Shown here: piece after piece, positions 17,430 to 27,269 of the stretch
How the letters are laid out: each line of letters begins with the position of its first letter
Position numbering within the stretch: position 1 is the first letter of the stretch
Assembly: GCF_040719265.1 (NCBI RefSeq)
Contig: NZ_JBFDAH010000008.1
Location: 62,001-126,000 of the forward strand
Direction of reading: 5' to 3'
From: Aliikangiella maris
Lineage (GTDB): Bacteria > Pseudomonadota > Gammaproteobacteria > Enterobacterales > Kangiellaceae
Length of the DNA: 64,000 nucleotides
Notes under the pieces: model-generated
Databases searched by the model: none
What the model was told of the DNA's origin: nothing
Seen by the model: only the letters and a program-made list of their open reading frames with translations
Translations under genes and position numbers: made by a program

Positions 17430-18812
17430 ATGGATGATTCAACAACCGCAGAAGACAGAACAATATTGGTTCCCAGACCGGGCGGAAAACCTCTTGGTAA
17501 TCGCGCCTCTCCAGCGCCAGCGGCATCGCCGTCAATTACCGAAATGTTGGGAGAAACGCCGCCGATACCAAAATCTGGTAATTCATTAGATGGTAATGCA
17601 GACAGAACTGTTGTTCCTGGATTTGTTGATACAAAAATTATCAAACAGGGAATCGTTCCTGGCATTGGTGCTAATCCTATTTTAGATGCTGCTGCAACAG
17701 CGCTCTCTCTGTTAGCACAAATTAGGAATACTACCAGCCATCAGGATGTTAAAGTTTTACATCAACAGTGTATTGAACTTATTCGAGAGTTTGAACATCG
17801 TTTACGAGGTGATAATCTCGATCAGGAAATCGTTTATTCCGCTCGATATTGTTTATGTGCCATTTTAGATGAAACGGTATTAAACACACCTTGGGGAGGT
17901 AACAGCTTTTGGGGAATGGAAAGTTTATTATCGGCCTATCACAAAGAAACTTTGGGGGGTGAACACTTTTTCAATATTCTCGATGAAGCCATTTCTAATC
18001 CACAAAAGCATATCCATCTGATTGAGTTTCAATATATCTGTCTGTCACTTGGCTTTGAAGGCAAAATGCGACTTGAAGAACGTGGGGCAACCAAACTGGA
18101 TGAACTACGCGAGCGGGTCTATCGAATTATTAGAGACACTCACGGTGAATATGAAAGAGAACTCTCACCAGCCTGGAGTAGTGAAGGTTTAAAAGGTGAT
18201 GGCTTAGTTGATCACATGCCTATTTGGGTAATTATTGCCATAATTGGCGCGCTAATGTTAACCAGTTTTATGCTGTTTCGCTATAACCTGAATAATGAAA
18301 CACACACCACACTAAGTCGTTTGTACACTTTGGTTAATTCACCCGATAAAGAGCAAGTCAGTTCACCATCGCAGTTAGATCGATTATTGCAGCTTCAACA
18401 ATTATTACAAGCTGAAATACAACGTGGTTTTTTAACCGTTGTCGATGAGCCAGGAAAAATTATTATTCGTTTTAAAGCAGAAAATCTTTTTTCTTCTGCC
18501 AGTGCAACTATTAATGAATCGTTTAATCCAATCTTAGTCAAATTGGCACTGACTTTAGAAAAAATTCCAGGGCAAATAACGGTTGTCGGGCACACTGACG
18601 ATGTGTCGATATTCAGTTATCAATTCCGGTCTAATTTTGAATTATCACTTGAAAGAGCCAATTCGGTTGTCAAGGTAATGAAAGAGAATGCACAACTGGA
18701 TAAACGAATTATTTCCGAAGGTAAGGCAGATTTAGAACCACTGGTTGAAAATACGAATGCAGCCAATCGGGCTTTAAATCGTCGCGTAGAAGTTGTAATA
18801 ACAGAATTTTAA
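17430..18812 (+). CDS. tssL: T6SS inner-membrane protein TssL with OmpA-like C-terminus
   Basis: The 460-aa extended TssL has a Pro/Gly-rich N-terminal tail, a DotU-like cytoplasmic domain (about 80-250), one transmembrane helix (about 263-283) and a C-terminal OmpA/MotB peptidoglycan-binding domain (VVGHTDD, NRRVEVVI). It links the baseplate to the cell wall. The N-terminal tail carries RTILVPRPGG and RTVVPG. In Agrobacterium a threonine in the TssL N-terminus is phosphorylated by PpkA and bound by Fha, and T11 here is a good candidate for the same role (inference). Confidence 0.95.
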   Translation: MDDSTTAEDRTILVPRPGGKPLGNRASPAPAASPSITEMLGETPPIPKSGNSLDGNADRTVVPGFVDTKIIKQGIVPGIGANPILDAAATALSLLAQIRNTTSHQDVKVLHQQCIELIREFEHRLRGDNLDQEIVYSARYCLCAILDETVLNTPWGGNSFWGMESLLSAYHKETLGGEHFFNILDEAISNPQKHIHLIEFQYICLSLGFEGKMRLEERGATKLDELRERVYRIIRDTHGEYERELSPAWSSEGLKGDGLVDHMPIWVIIAIIGALMLTSFMLFRYNLNNETHTTLSRLYTLVNSPDKEQVSSPSQLDRLLQLQQLLQAEIQRGFLTVVDEPGKIIIRFKAENLFSSASATINESFNPILVKLALTLEKIPGQITVVGHTDDVSIFSYQFRSNFELSLERANSVVKVMKENAQLDKRIISEGKADLEPLVENTNAANRALNRRVEVVITEF

Positions 18813-18845
18813 TTATTCAATAAAAATGGTAAGTGAGAGGATTAA

Positions 18846-21800
18846 ATGAAAAAGCTATGGAGCAGCCTTAAAAGTGCGCTTAATAATCGAATTTTTATCA
18901 CTTTTATTGGTGTATTAGCATTAACCATAATAATTTGGTTTGGTGGGCCACTTTTGGCAATCGGGGGTTATGAGCCTTGGAAATCTGAAACTTCCAGGCT
19001 GGTCACCTTATTAGTGATTGCATTAATTTGGGGATTTGCCAATTTCAGACATAAACTGAAAACTGAAAAGTCTAATAAAGAAATTATGGATCACATGCTC
19101 GATCCAGGTGATGCAGCACTAGATTCAACTTCTAAAGAAGAAATTTCTTATCTGCAAGGGCGCATGCAAGAAGCGCTACAAATCCTGAAAAACTCGAAAA
19201 TGTCTCAGGGAAAAAATCTCTATTCCTTACCTTGGTACATTATTATTGGTCCTCCAGGCTCAGGTAAAACAACGGCGCTGAATAATTCAGGGTTAAATTT
19301 TCCTTTAAAAGAACAAATGGGAATTGACGCTGTACACGGCATCGGTGGAACGCGAAATTGTGATTGGTGGTTTACTGATCGAGCAATAATGTTAGATACT
19401 GCGGGTCGATACACAACACAAGATAGTAACGCTCAAGCAGATTCAAACGCCTGGATTGGCTTTTTAGAATTACTCAAAAAAAATAGGCCTCGCAGGCCAA
19501 TAAATGGTGTTTTAGTTACCGTGAGCTTAACTGATCTGGCAACTCAAACACCCACGGAAAGAAGTTTATATGCCCGTGCTATTAAACAGCGGTTACAAGA
19601 ACTTCATAATCGTTTGGCAATTAATTTTCCGATTTACGTTATGTTTACCAAAGCCGATCTGGTGTCAGGCTTTAATGAATTTTTTGATGATTTATCGCGA
19701 GAAGAAAGAGAGCAGGTTTGGGGAATTACATTTACTAATAAGCCTAACGAGTCAGAAGGTGTTGTTAGCGAATTTAATAAATACTTTATGGCGTTAATTC
19801 AGCGCGCTAATGAGCGGGTGTTTTCACTTCTAAATCATGAGCGTGATCCAGAGAGACGCTGTGCAATTTATGAATTTCCCAAACAATTAAGAGCTATGCA
19901 GGATTCAATGGATGTGTTCTTAAAGGAAATTTTTTCACCAAATAAATTTGAACAAAACCCGCTATTAAGAGGGGTTTACATTGCCAGTGCAACTCAGGAA
20001 GGAACACCTATCGATCGGGTGATTGGTAAATTCGCTGAAGGACTAGGCCTAGCTGCAAGACAACCTATTTCACATTCGGGAGACGGAAAAGGCTATTTTT
20101 TAAAAAGGCTTTTCGATGAAATTATTTTTCCAGAACAAAACCTGGCAACCGCAAACCACCGTTTGGAGAAGCGAGAATTATATTTACGACGTGGTGCTAT
20201 TGCAGCGGGAGCTTTGGTTTTAGTTTCTTGTTTAATTGGCTGGACATATAGCTATCGTGAAAATGTTCGCTTTAAGCAAACGGTCGAAGCTCAAATTGAT
20301 AATTATCAAGCGTTAACCAATGGCGGTTTAACCGAAGAAACTGATCTGATTACATTAAATGAAGGTTTGCTCTCTCTACGGCGCTTACCCAATGGATATG
20401 AAACTGAACAAAGTGAAATACCGGCGGGAATGCAATGGGGATTATACCAAGGCGATAAAATTGGTGAGCAGGCGACAGATGCTTACACTCGAGGTATTGA
20501 AAATATTTTTGTTCCCTACGTTATTAGTGTTCTGGAAAAGCAAATATCTAACAATATGGCTGCATCTGAATTTCTATACGCTTCGTTGAAATTCTACTTA
20601 ATGTTGCGAATGCCTGAAAAAATGGATAAAGAACTTTTCAGTCTCTGGCTTGGTCAAGAATGGGCAAGATTATTACCTGGAAAGGTCAATGACGAAATTC
20701 GTAGCAATTTAATGGAACATTTGCGAGTTGCTCTTGACTCAGATATTCGAATTCCCCGATTAGACAGTCGATTGATAGAACAAACCCGAGAAGAATTACA
20801 GAGTACCTCTCTTGCGCAAAGAGCTTATGTTCGCTTGAAAGAAGATGTTGTCGATATTACACCGCCAGGATTTCGAATTACCGATATTCTGAACGCCAGA
20901 AAAGCACGCCTATTTACGCGTAAAAGTGGTCGTTCGCTAAACGATGAAATACCAGGATTATTTACCTATGCAGGCTATCACGGTGTTTTTCGAATTGAAG
21001 GTAATTCCTTACTTAAGCGGTTAGCTGAAGAGAGTTGGATTTATGGAAAAGAATTTGAAGATCAGCTAAAAAAGGAAAACCTTGATGCACTTTATGCTGA
21101 AGTAGAAGACTTATATTTTGAAGAATATATCAATTTATGGCGAGGATTAATTGATGATGTTGAATTAGACGGATTTACATCGGCACAAGAAGGCGAGAAT
21201 GTATTGCGTCAATTAACAACCGGGCGAAAACCTATTCAGGCACTAGCTGATGCCATTATTAAAAATATTCAACTAACGAATGTACCAGAGAACAATGTTG
21301 ATAAAAAGTTAGGACAGTTGGCTGATGCGACACCAGAAGGTTTAGAAAATACCCGACTAGCCCGAGAGAAAAATCGATTAGAAAGATTGATTCCGAAGAA
21401 TATTAATCAGTTTGCACAACAGGAAGAATTGCCTGGTAAACAAGTTGAAACCGAGTTTTCTGATATTTTATATTTTTCCTTGGGTGATGCGATTAATGGT
21501 GATAAACCGCAAAGCGAAGAAATAATGCCAGCTCTCGAAAATCTCGAAAAATATCTTAAACTATTGGCGGATAGAGATGGCGGTAGCGTAGCTTTAGAGT
21601 CAATTAATAATGGCTCTCGCTCTGTTAAGCGTTTAAAAGATTTTAGCAATGACTTTCCTCGTCCATTTAACCAATGGGTTGGAAAACTGGCACAAGATAC
21701 GTCGAACTTAACCACTTCGGGTGCTCAACAGCATATTTCGTCGATTTGGCGAAATACCGTTTTAAGAGAGTATAACAATGCAATCAGCGGGCGTTATCCA

Positions 21801-22418
21801 CTGGTTAAAAATAGTCGAAAGACGATTAAGCTTAATGATTTCAAGCGATTCTTTGGATATGGTGGTACGTTAGATAAATTCTTTAATCAACATTTGGCAT
21901 CGTTTGTTGACAAAACACAATCGCCTTGGACATTTAAAAAATACATCGGTGTTAAAAACAGTTCATTAAGGCAGTTCCAGCGCGCAGACAGAATTAAGCG
22001 CATGTTTTTTCAGGAAGGATCACAACAGTTAAAAGTTGATTTCTCTCTGATTCCCAAATTTCTGGATACGCAAGTTAGCCAGTTTATTCTTGAAATTGAC
22101 AAGCAAGTACTAACCTATCGTCATGGTCCTGCAAGGCCGGTTCCATTTACTTGGCCGGGTGAAAACTCTGGTATTTCGCGTTTTGTGTTCACTCCGCATA
22201 ATGGCGGTAAAGCAACAAGTGTAACCGTTGAGGGGCCGTGGTCCTGGTTTAAAATGCTCGATTTAGTTTCAGAAAAGAAATCTACCAGTAGCGATAAAAT
22301 TAACTTGAAGTTTTTATCAAAAGGCAATGAAGCAATTGTTGAATTAGTCACAGATAGTGTCGTTAATCCGTTTGATACCGTATCTTTGGAGAGATTTCGA
22401 TGTCCTCAGCAATTGTAA
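18846..22418 (+). CDS. tssM: T6SS inner-membrane protein TssM (IcmF)
   Basis: The 1190-aa IcmF-family protein has two N-terminal transmembrane segments (about 15-36 and 50-66), a cytoplasmic NTPase-like domain with an intact Walker A (GPPGSGKTT, near residue 136) and LDTAGRY. A third membrane segment lies near 450-470, followed by a large periplasmic part that meets TssJ. The Walker motif is kept here, whereas some TssM proteins have lost it. The last 19 nt overlap tagF. Confidence 0.96.
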   Translation: MKKLWSSLKSALNNRIFITFIGVLALTIIIWFGGPLLAIGGYEPWKSETSRLVTLLVIALIWGFANFRHKLKTEKSNKEIMDHMLDPGDAALDSTSKEEISYLQGRMQEALQILKNSKMSQGKNLYSLPWYIIIGPPGSGKTTALNNSGLNFPLKEQMGIDAVHGIGGTRNCDWWFTDRAIMLDTAGRYTTQDSNAQADSNAWIGFLELLKKNRPRRPINGVLVTVSLTDLATQTPTERSLYARAIKQRLQELHNRLAINFPIYVMFTKADLVSGFNEFFDDLSREEREQVWGITFTNKPNESEGVVSEFNKYFMALIQRANERVFSLLNHERDPERRCAIYEFPKQLRAMQDSMDVFLKEIFSPNKFEQNPLLRGVYIASATQEGTPIDRVIGKFAEGLGLAARQPISHSGDGKGYFLKRLFDEIIFPEQNLATANHRLEKRELYLRRGAIAAGALVLVSCLIGWTYSYRENVRFKQTVEAQIDNYQALTNGGLTEETDLITLNEGLLSLRRLPNGYETEQSEIPAGMQWGLYQGDKIGEQATDAYTRGIENIFVPYVISVLEKQISNNMAASEFLYASLKFYLMLRMPEKMDKELFSLWLGQEWARLLPGKVNDEIRSNLMEHLRVALDSDIRIPRLDSRLIEQTREELQSTSLAQRAYVRLKEDVVDITPPGFRITDILNARKARLFTRKSGRSLNDEIPGLFTYAGYHGVFRIEGNSLLKRLAEESWIYGKEFEDQLKKENLDALYAEVEDLYFEEYINLWRGLIDDVELDGFTSAQEGENVLRQLTTGRKPIQALADAIIKNIQLTNVPENNVDKKLGQLADATPEGLENTRLAREKNRLERLIPKNINQFAQQEELPGKQVETEFSDILYFSLGDAINGDKPQSEEIMPALENLEKYLKLLADRDGGSVALESINNGSRSVKRLKDFSNDFPRPFNQWVGKLAQDTSNLTTSGAQQHISSIWRNTVLREYNNAISGRYPLVKNSRKTIKLNDFKRFFGYGGTLDKFFNQHLASFVDKTQSPWTFKKYIGVKNSSLRQFQRADRIKRMFFQEGSQQLKVDFSLIPKFLDTQVSQFILEIDKQVLTYRHGPARPVPFTWPGENSGISRFVFTPHNGGKATSVTVEGPWSWFKMLDLVSEKKSTSSDKINLKFLSKGNEAIVELVTDSVVNPFDTVSLERFRCPQQL

Positions 22419-23158
22419 ATGCGAATCAAAATTTTAGTATTGGTTATTGTGGAAAAATTCCTAGCAAAGGGGATTTTATTCATGCCGATTTAAGCCAGGA
22501 TTTTACCGATATCTGGAATGAATGGTTGCAATCAATTATTGGGGTAAGTCGTGAGCAATTGGCAGATAACTGGTTAACTGATTATTTAATCAGCCCTATT
22601 TGGAATTTTTCACTTTCTGCCGGTATTGCTGGTAAGCAAACTATGTGTGGTGTAGTGCTCCCGAGTGTTGATAAAGTTGGGCGATATTTTCCGTTTACTA
22701 TTGCACATCAGGCCTTTGATAATCCGGTTGCAATGGCATTTGAAAATAGTGATTGGTTCAATACTTTAAATGAGCTGGCACTTTCTGCATTGGACCCTGC
22801 TGAATTTGATTTAAATAATTTTTGCCAAACACTAAGTCTGTTAAATGCTGAGCAGGAAACTTCAGAATCTATTGCGCACCATTCAGTTATCGGTAAAGCG
22901 ATTCCTGGACGCAAATTAAGTTGGTATTTAGAAGGAGAGTTTAATCAGGAAAATATGACAAATATAAATCAACTATTGCATTTATCCTGGTCAAAACTAT
23001 TTGGTAGTTATTCACTTTGGTGGACAAATGGTTCAGAAAAAGTTGCACCATGTTTGCTCGTAACGGAAGGATTACCGGAAGTAGGACGCTATGCTGCAAT
23101 GTTAGATGGTAATTGGGAAAAATGGGGATGGCAACCTCATGAGGTGATGGAAAAATAA
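22400..23158 (+). CDS. tagF: T6SS-associated protein TagF
   Basis: The 252-aa protein has the family opening GYCGKIPSKGDFIHA and central SPIWNFSLSAG. TagF is a post-translational repressor in threonine-phosphorylation-regulated T6SSs and acts through the Fha branch. The start overlaps tssM, and the stop overlaps the pppA start (TAATG), showing tight coupling with the phosphatase gene. Confidence 0.92.
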   Translation: MSSAIVNANQNFSIGYCGKIPSKGDFIHADLSQDFTDIWNEWLQSIIGVSREQLADNWLTDYLISPIWNFSLSAGIAGKQTMCGVVLPSVDKVGRYFPFTIAHQAFDNPVAMAFENSDWFNTLNELALSALDPAEFDLNNFCQTLSLLNAEQETSESIAHHSVIGKAIPGRKLSWYLEGEFNQENMTNINQLLHLSWSKLFGSYSLWWTNGSEKVAPCLLVTEGLPEVGRYAAMLDGNWEKWGWQPHEVMEK

Positions 23159-23934
23159 TGGCTGAATATATGTATACCTGGCTTTCCACTGGTGAGTCTC
23201 ACCGTGGTGCAGTCAGAAAACTCAACGAAGATGCCTATCTTGAACGGCCGGATTTAGGTCTGTGGTTGGTTGCCGATGGCATGGGAGGGCATCATGGCGG
23301 AAATATTGCCAGTAATTTGATCGTTGATGAATTGAATAAAATGGCGGATCACAATTTTAAAGATCGCTTTGAATTACTCTCCTGGCTACACCGTTCAATT
23401 GATAGCGCCAATACAGAACTTAGAAATTTAGCTAAAAGTCGCTATAAAGGCGGTGTTGTCGGCAGTACGGTTGTCGCATTGTTACTAGACCAGAATGGAT
23501 ATACTCTTACTTGGGCCGGTGATAGTCGAGCTTATTTATTAAGGGATAGACTGCTGACCCAAATTACAAAAGATCATAGTCAAGTCAATGATTTAGTCGA
23601 CAGTGGTGTTATTAACGAAGAAGAAGCCGAAGCACACCCACTTGCGAATGTGATTACTCGAGCAGTAGGGGCCGATGACACTATTGAAATGGAAACAATG
23701 CATGGTGAATTTCAAAATGAAGACATTTTTATGCTGTGTAGTGATGGTATTAATAAAGAACTGGTTGATTTAGAAATTGCCGAACTGCTGGTAAATGGAA
23801 GTTTAATGGAGTCGCGTAGAGCTTTAATTTATTCTGCATTAGTGAGAAAAGCTCGCGATAATGTCACGGTTGTTTTAGTTAAGGTTAATAAAAAAGTTGT
23901 TGCTGAATATTGTGATACAACCATACCTTGTTAG
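23158..23934 (+). CDS. pppA: T6SS PP2C-type phosphatase PppA
   Basis: The 258-aa PPM/PP2C phosphatase carries the metal-binding motifs VADGMGGHHGG, CSDGINKE and ARDNVTVV. It should dephosphorylate the targets of PpkA and so reset or dampen T6SS firing. It overlaps tagF by one base and precedes tssA. Confidence 0.94.
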   Translation: MAEYMYTWLSTGESHRGAVRKLNEDAYLERPDLGLWLVADGMGGHHGGNIASNLIVDELNKMADHNFKDRFELLSWLHRSIDSANTELRNLAKSRYKGGVVGSTVVALLLDQNGYTLTWAGDSRAYLLRDRLLTQITKDHSQVNDLVDSGVINEEEAEAHPLANVITRAVGADDTIEMETMHGEFQNEDIFMLCSDGINKELVDLEIAELLVNGSLMESRRALIYSALVRKARDNVTVVLVKVNKKVVAEYCDTTIPC

Positions 23935-23989
23935 TAATAATGATTTATTAAATAATTGCTGAATAATTCTGGAAGCATAAGAATTTTAT

Positions 23990-25102
23990 ATGAATGAATT
24001 TGACGAAATTGCAATAATAGATGATTTAATCCAGCCGCTTGCTGGTGAAAATCCTTGTGGCGTGGACCTTCGAAATGATGCCTCACCAACCTCACCTTAT
24101 TATACGTTAAAGGACATACGAAATTCGGCACGTCGTAAAGAAAGAGAATATGTCAGCGATGATGCTGATGAAATTAGTGGTAACCTTTTCGACTGGAATC
24201 CAATTATCGATCAAGTGCCTGACTTGCTAAAGACACAAACTAAAGATCTAGAGTTTGTTGCTTGGTATATTGAAGCATTACTACGTCGATTTGATTTCCA
24301 AGGATTAGCCTATGGTTTTGAACTAACTAGACGGTTATTGGAAAATTTTAATGACCAATTATTTCCAAAGGATGAAGATGGATTAGAAACCATGTTTGGT
24401 CCGTTAGTCGGACTCAACGGCATTGACTCTGATGGTGCCTTAATTATGCCGATTGGTGCGGTCCCATTATTTATCGGACAATCAAAAGTATTTGCAGCCT
24501 GGCAGTATGAGCAGGCTGTCGAACTGGAAAAACTTACCGACGAAACTAAAAAGTTGCAACGCATACAAAATGGAGCGGTTACTTTTGATATGATTACTGA
24601 AACGGTCAAAGAATGCAATCCAGACCAATTAAGAGATACATATCGACATTTAAAGCAAGCAATTTTGGCATTTGATGAACTGGTTGATCAAATTGATGCG
24701 TTAGCTCAAGGCGGGCATGTTCCAACATCAAACATAAAAAATCGTTTAAAACTTTGCAAGGAAGCAATGGAAAACATCGCTAAAGATATTTTGCATGAAC
24801 CAGTAACACAATCAGTTATTGATGAAGAAGAAGGAGAAGAGACTATTGAAGGAGAGACAAATGAATCAACTGATAACATGAACGGTAAGCTCAACCGAAA
24901 AAGAGCACTAGAGCAATTGGCAGTAATTGCTCAGTTTTTTAGAGATACCGAACCGCACTCACCAATTTCCTATTCACTAGAGCAGGCGGTTCGCTGGAGT
25001 GATATGAAGTTACCTGAGCTATTGGATGAATTGATACCTGATGAGAGTGCCAGGGCGCAATACCACAAGTTTACGGGCATATCGCGGTCAGAGAATAATT
25101 AA
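23990..25102 (+). CDS. tssA: T6SS protein TssA
   Basis: The 370-aa protein has an N-terminal ImpA domain (LIQPLAGENPCGVDLR, PYYTLKDIR) and an acidic linker (EEEGEETIEGE) before a C-terminal helical domain (LEQLAVIAQFFRDTEPHSP). TssA primes and coordinates sheath and tube polymerisation at the baseplate. A 55-nt gap separates it from pppA. Confidence 0.93.
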   Translation: MNEFDEIAIIDDLIQPLAGENPCGVDLRNDASPTSPYYTLKDIRNSARRKEREYVSDDADEISGNLFDWNPIIDQVPDLLKTQTKDLEFVAWYIEALLRRFDFQGLAYGFELTRRLLENFNDQLFPKDEDGLETMFGPLVGLNGIDSDGALIMPIGAVPLFIGQSKVFAAWQYEQAVELEKLTDETKKLQRIQNGAVTFDMITETVKECNPDQLRDTYRHLKQAILAFDELVDQIDALAQGGHVPTSNIKNRLKLCKEAMENIAKDILHEPVTQSVIDEEEGEETIEGETNESTDNMNGKLNRKRALEQLAVIAQFFRDTEPHSPISYSLEQAVRWSDMKLPELLDELIPDESARAQYHKFTGISRSENN

Positions 25103-25127
25103 TTTCAGCTAACTTACGGAGAGTCTA

Positions 25128-25649
25128 ATGGACAATAGTATACACGACAAACTCAAACGAGTAAGAAAACCTCGCGTACATATAACTTACGATGTAGAAA
25201 CAGAAGGTGCAACAGTACAAAAAGAACTTCCATTTGTCATGGGGGTTATTGGTGACTTTTCCGGAAACGCCAGTACCGTTAACAAGCCACTTAAAGATCG
25301 ACGCTTTATTCAAATTGATCGTGATAATTTTGATGAAGTATTAAAAAGACAAGCTCCTGCGCTTGAATTTAAAGTAGAAAACACATTAGCTGGTGATGGC
25401 AGTGAAATAGGCGTTAAACTTGATTTTAACTCAATGGCTGATTTTGAGCCTGGTGCGATTGTTGAACAAGTTGAGCCACTGAAAAAGCTTATGGATACAC
25501 GTAATCAATTACGTGACTTAATGACTAAAATTGACCGTTCAGAAGAGCTGGAAGATATTCTGGAAAAAGTATTAAGTAATACTGAAAACCTGGATGCATT
25601 GGCAAAAGAACTGCAATTAGGTGAAAACGATGATAAAGGAGATGCATAA
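25128..25649 (+). CDS. tssB: T6SS sheath small subunit TssB
   Basis: The 173-aa VipA-like protein has the conserved start RVRKPRVHITYDVET and the segment LPFVMGVIGDFSG. It polymerises with TssC into the contractile sheath. Its stop overlaps the tssC ATG by one base. Confidence 0.97.
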   Translation: MDNSIHDKLKRVRKPRVHITYDVETEGATVQKELPFVMGVIGDFSGNASTVNKPLKDRRFIQIDRDNFDEVLKRQAPALEFKVENTLAGDGSEIGVKLDFNSMADFEPGAIVEQVEPLKKLMDTRNQLRDLMTKIDRSEELEDILEKVLSNTENLDALAKELQLGENDDKGDA

Positions 25650-27139
25650 TGAGTGCTGAAACTGAATTAGAACAAGGTGGCTCCGCAGAAGTACAAGAGA
25701 TCAGTATTCTTGATCAGGCGATTTCTGCGACCAAACAAACTGAAAATTCGCGTGCGCATGAACTGATAAAAACACTTACTGAAGAAGCGCTAAAAGGCAC
25801 CGTGACCTGGAATAAGAATTTAACCGTAACTTTTAATAAAGCGATTGACGGGTTAGATAAAATTATTTCAAAACAGCTTTCGGCCATTATGCATAATGCT
25901 GATTTCCAAAAGTTGGAAGGCTCTTGGAGAGGCTTACATCATTTGGTTAATAACTCAGAAACCAGTGCAACGCTAAAGTTGCGCATGATGAATTTACGAA
26001 AAGAAGAGCTTTACAAAGATTTGAGTAAAGCGGTTGAGTTTGATCAAAGCCAAATGTTTAAAAAGATTTATGAGTCTGAATTTGGTACACCGGGTGGTGA
26101 GCCATATGCAGCAATCGTTGGTGATTATGAATTTACAAATCATCCACAAGATATTGAAACATTATCTTTGATGTCAAATGTGTGTGCTGCTGGTTTTACC
26201 CAGTTTTTATCAGCTTCTTCGCCTGCATTATTTGGTTTTGAAAGCTGGATGGAACTGTCAAAACCACGCGACTTAGAAAAAGTATTTGAATCATTAGAGT
26301 ATAGCAAATGGCGTTCTTTCCGTGATTCTGATGATTCTCGTTTTGTTACTTTGACTATGCCTCGTGTACTAGCGCGTTTGCCATATGGCCAGGCAACAAA
26401 TCCGATTGAAGAGTTTCATTTTGAAGAAACAATACTTGATGCTGATAAAGGCATGTCAATCAATGTTGAACATTCAGACTATACCTGGATGAACTCTTCA
26501 TATGTAATGGCTTCCAGAATTACCAATTCATTTGCCAAATATGGCTTCTGTACTGCTATTCGTGGTGCCGAAGGCGGCGGTAAAGTTGAAAATCTGCCTG
26601 CACATATGTTCATTAGTGATGATGGCGATCCAGATATGAAATGTCCTACCGAAATTGGTATTACCGATCGCCGTGAAGCAGAGTTAAGCAAATTAGGATT
26701 CTTACCGTTATGCCACTATAAAAATACCGATTACGCGGTTTTCTTTGGTGGGCAAACAACACAAAGACCTAAAAAGTTTGATTCACCTGAAGCCACTGCA
26801 AACGCGGCAATTTCTGCACGTTTGCCTTATTTGATGGCGACATCTCGTTTTGCACATTATTTAAAAGTAATGGCGCGTGACAAAATTGGTAGCTTTATGG
26901 AAGCATCAGATGTTGAAAACTGGTTAAATGATTGGATATTACAGTATGTCAACGGTTCTGAAGGCGCCGGTCAAGATATGCGAGCGAAATATCCATTGGC
27001 TGATGCTAAAGTGCAAGTGCGTGAGATTCCTGGACAGCCTGGTGCTTATCATGCGATTGCATGGTTAAAGCCATGGTTACAATTAGAAGAATTAACTACT
27101 TCATTAAGAATGGTAGCAAAAATTCCAGAAATGAACTAA
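25649..27139 (+). CDS. tssC: T6SS sheath large subunit TssC
   Basis: The 496-aa VipB-like protein has conserved sheath motifs including WRGLHHLV, EFGTPGGEPY and a full C-terminal domain (LGFLPLCHYKNTDYAVFFG). It forms the sheath with TssB. A GC-rich hairpin follows the stop codon, and a second tssC-like gene comes next. Confidence 0.97.
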   Translation: MSAETELEQGGSAEVQEISILDQAISATKQTENSRAHELIKTLTEEALKGTVTWNKNLTVTFNKAIDGLDKIISKQLSAIMHNADFQKLEGSWRGLHHLVNNSETSATLKLRMMNLRKEELYKDLSKAVEFDQSQMFKKIYESEFGTPGGEPYAAIVGDYEFTNHPQDIETLSLMSNVCAAGFTQFLSASSPALFGFESWMELSKPRDLEKVFESLEYSKWRSFRDSDDSRFVTLTMPRVLARLPYGQATNPIEEFHFEETILDADKGMSINVEHSDYTWMNSSYVMASRITNSFAKYGFCTAIRGAEGGGKVENLPAHMFISDDGDPDMKCPTEIGITDRREAELSKLGFLPLCHYKNTDYAVFFGGQTTQRPKKFDSPEATANAAISARLPYLMATSRFAHYLKVMARDKIGSFMEASDVENWLNDWILQYVNGSEGAGQDMRAKYPLADAKVQVREIPGQPGAYHAIAWLKPWLQLEELTTSLRMVAKIPEMN

Positions 27140-27151
27140 TGAGTAATAACC

Positions 27152-27175
27152 CAGCCCGTAACACTTTGCGGGCTG
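27152..27175 (+). terminator. Hairpin between tssC and the second tssC-like gene
   Basis: CAGCCCG-TAACACTTTG-CGGGCTG gives a 7-bp GC-rich stem 12 nt after the tssC stop. It lacks a T run, so it is more likely an mRNA-stabilising or partial attenuating structure that raises tssBC expression over downstream genes (inference). Confidence 0.5.
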
Positions 27176-27269
27176 AAATTACTTAAATTGGTTGTTTGTT
27201 AAAAGATAAAATAGAAATTGAAGTATTATATAAAAATAAGGAAATTCATGTTTTTTTTGAGTGGGAACC

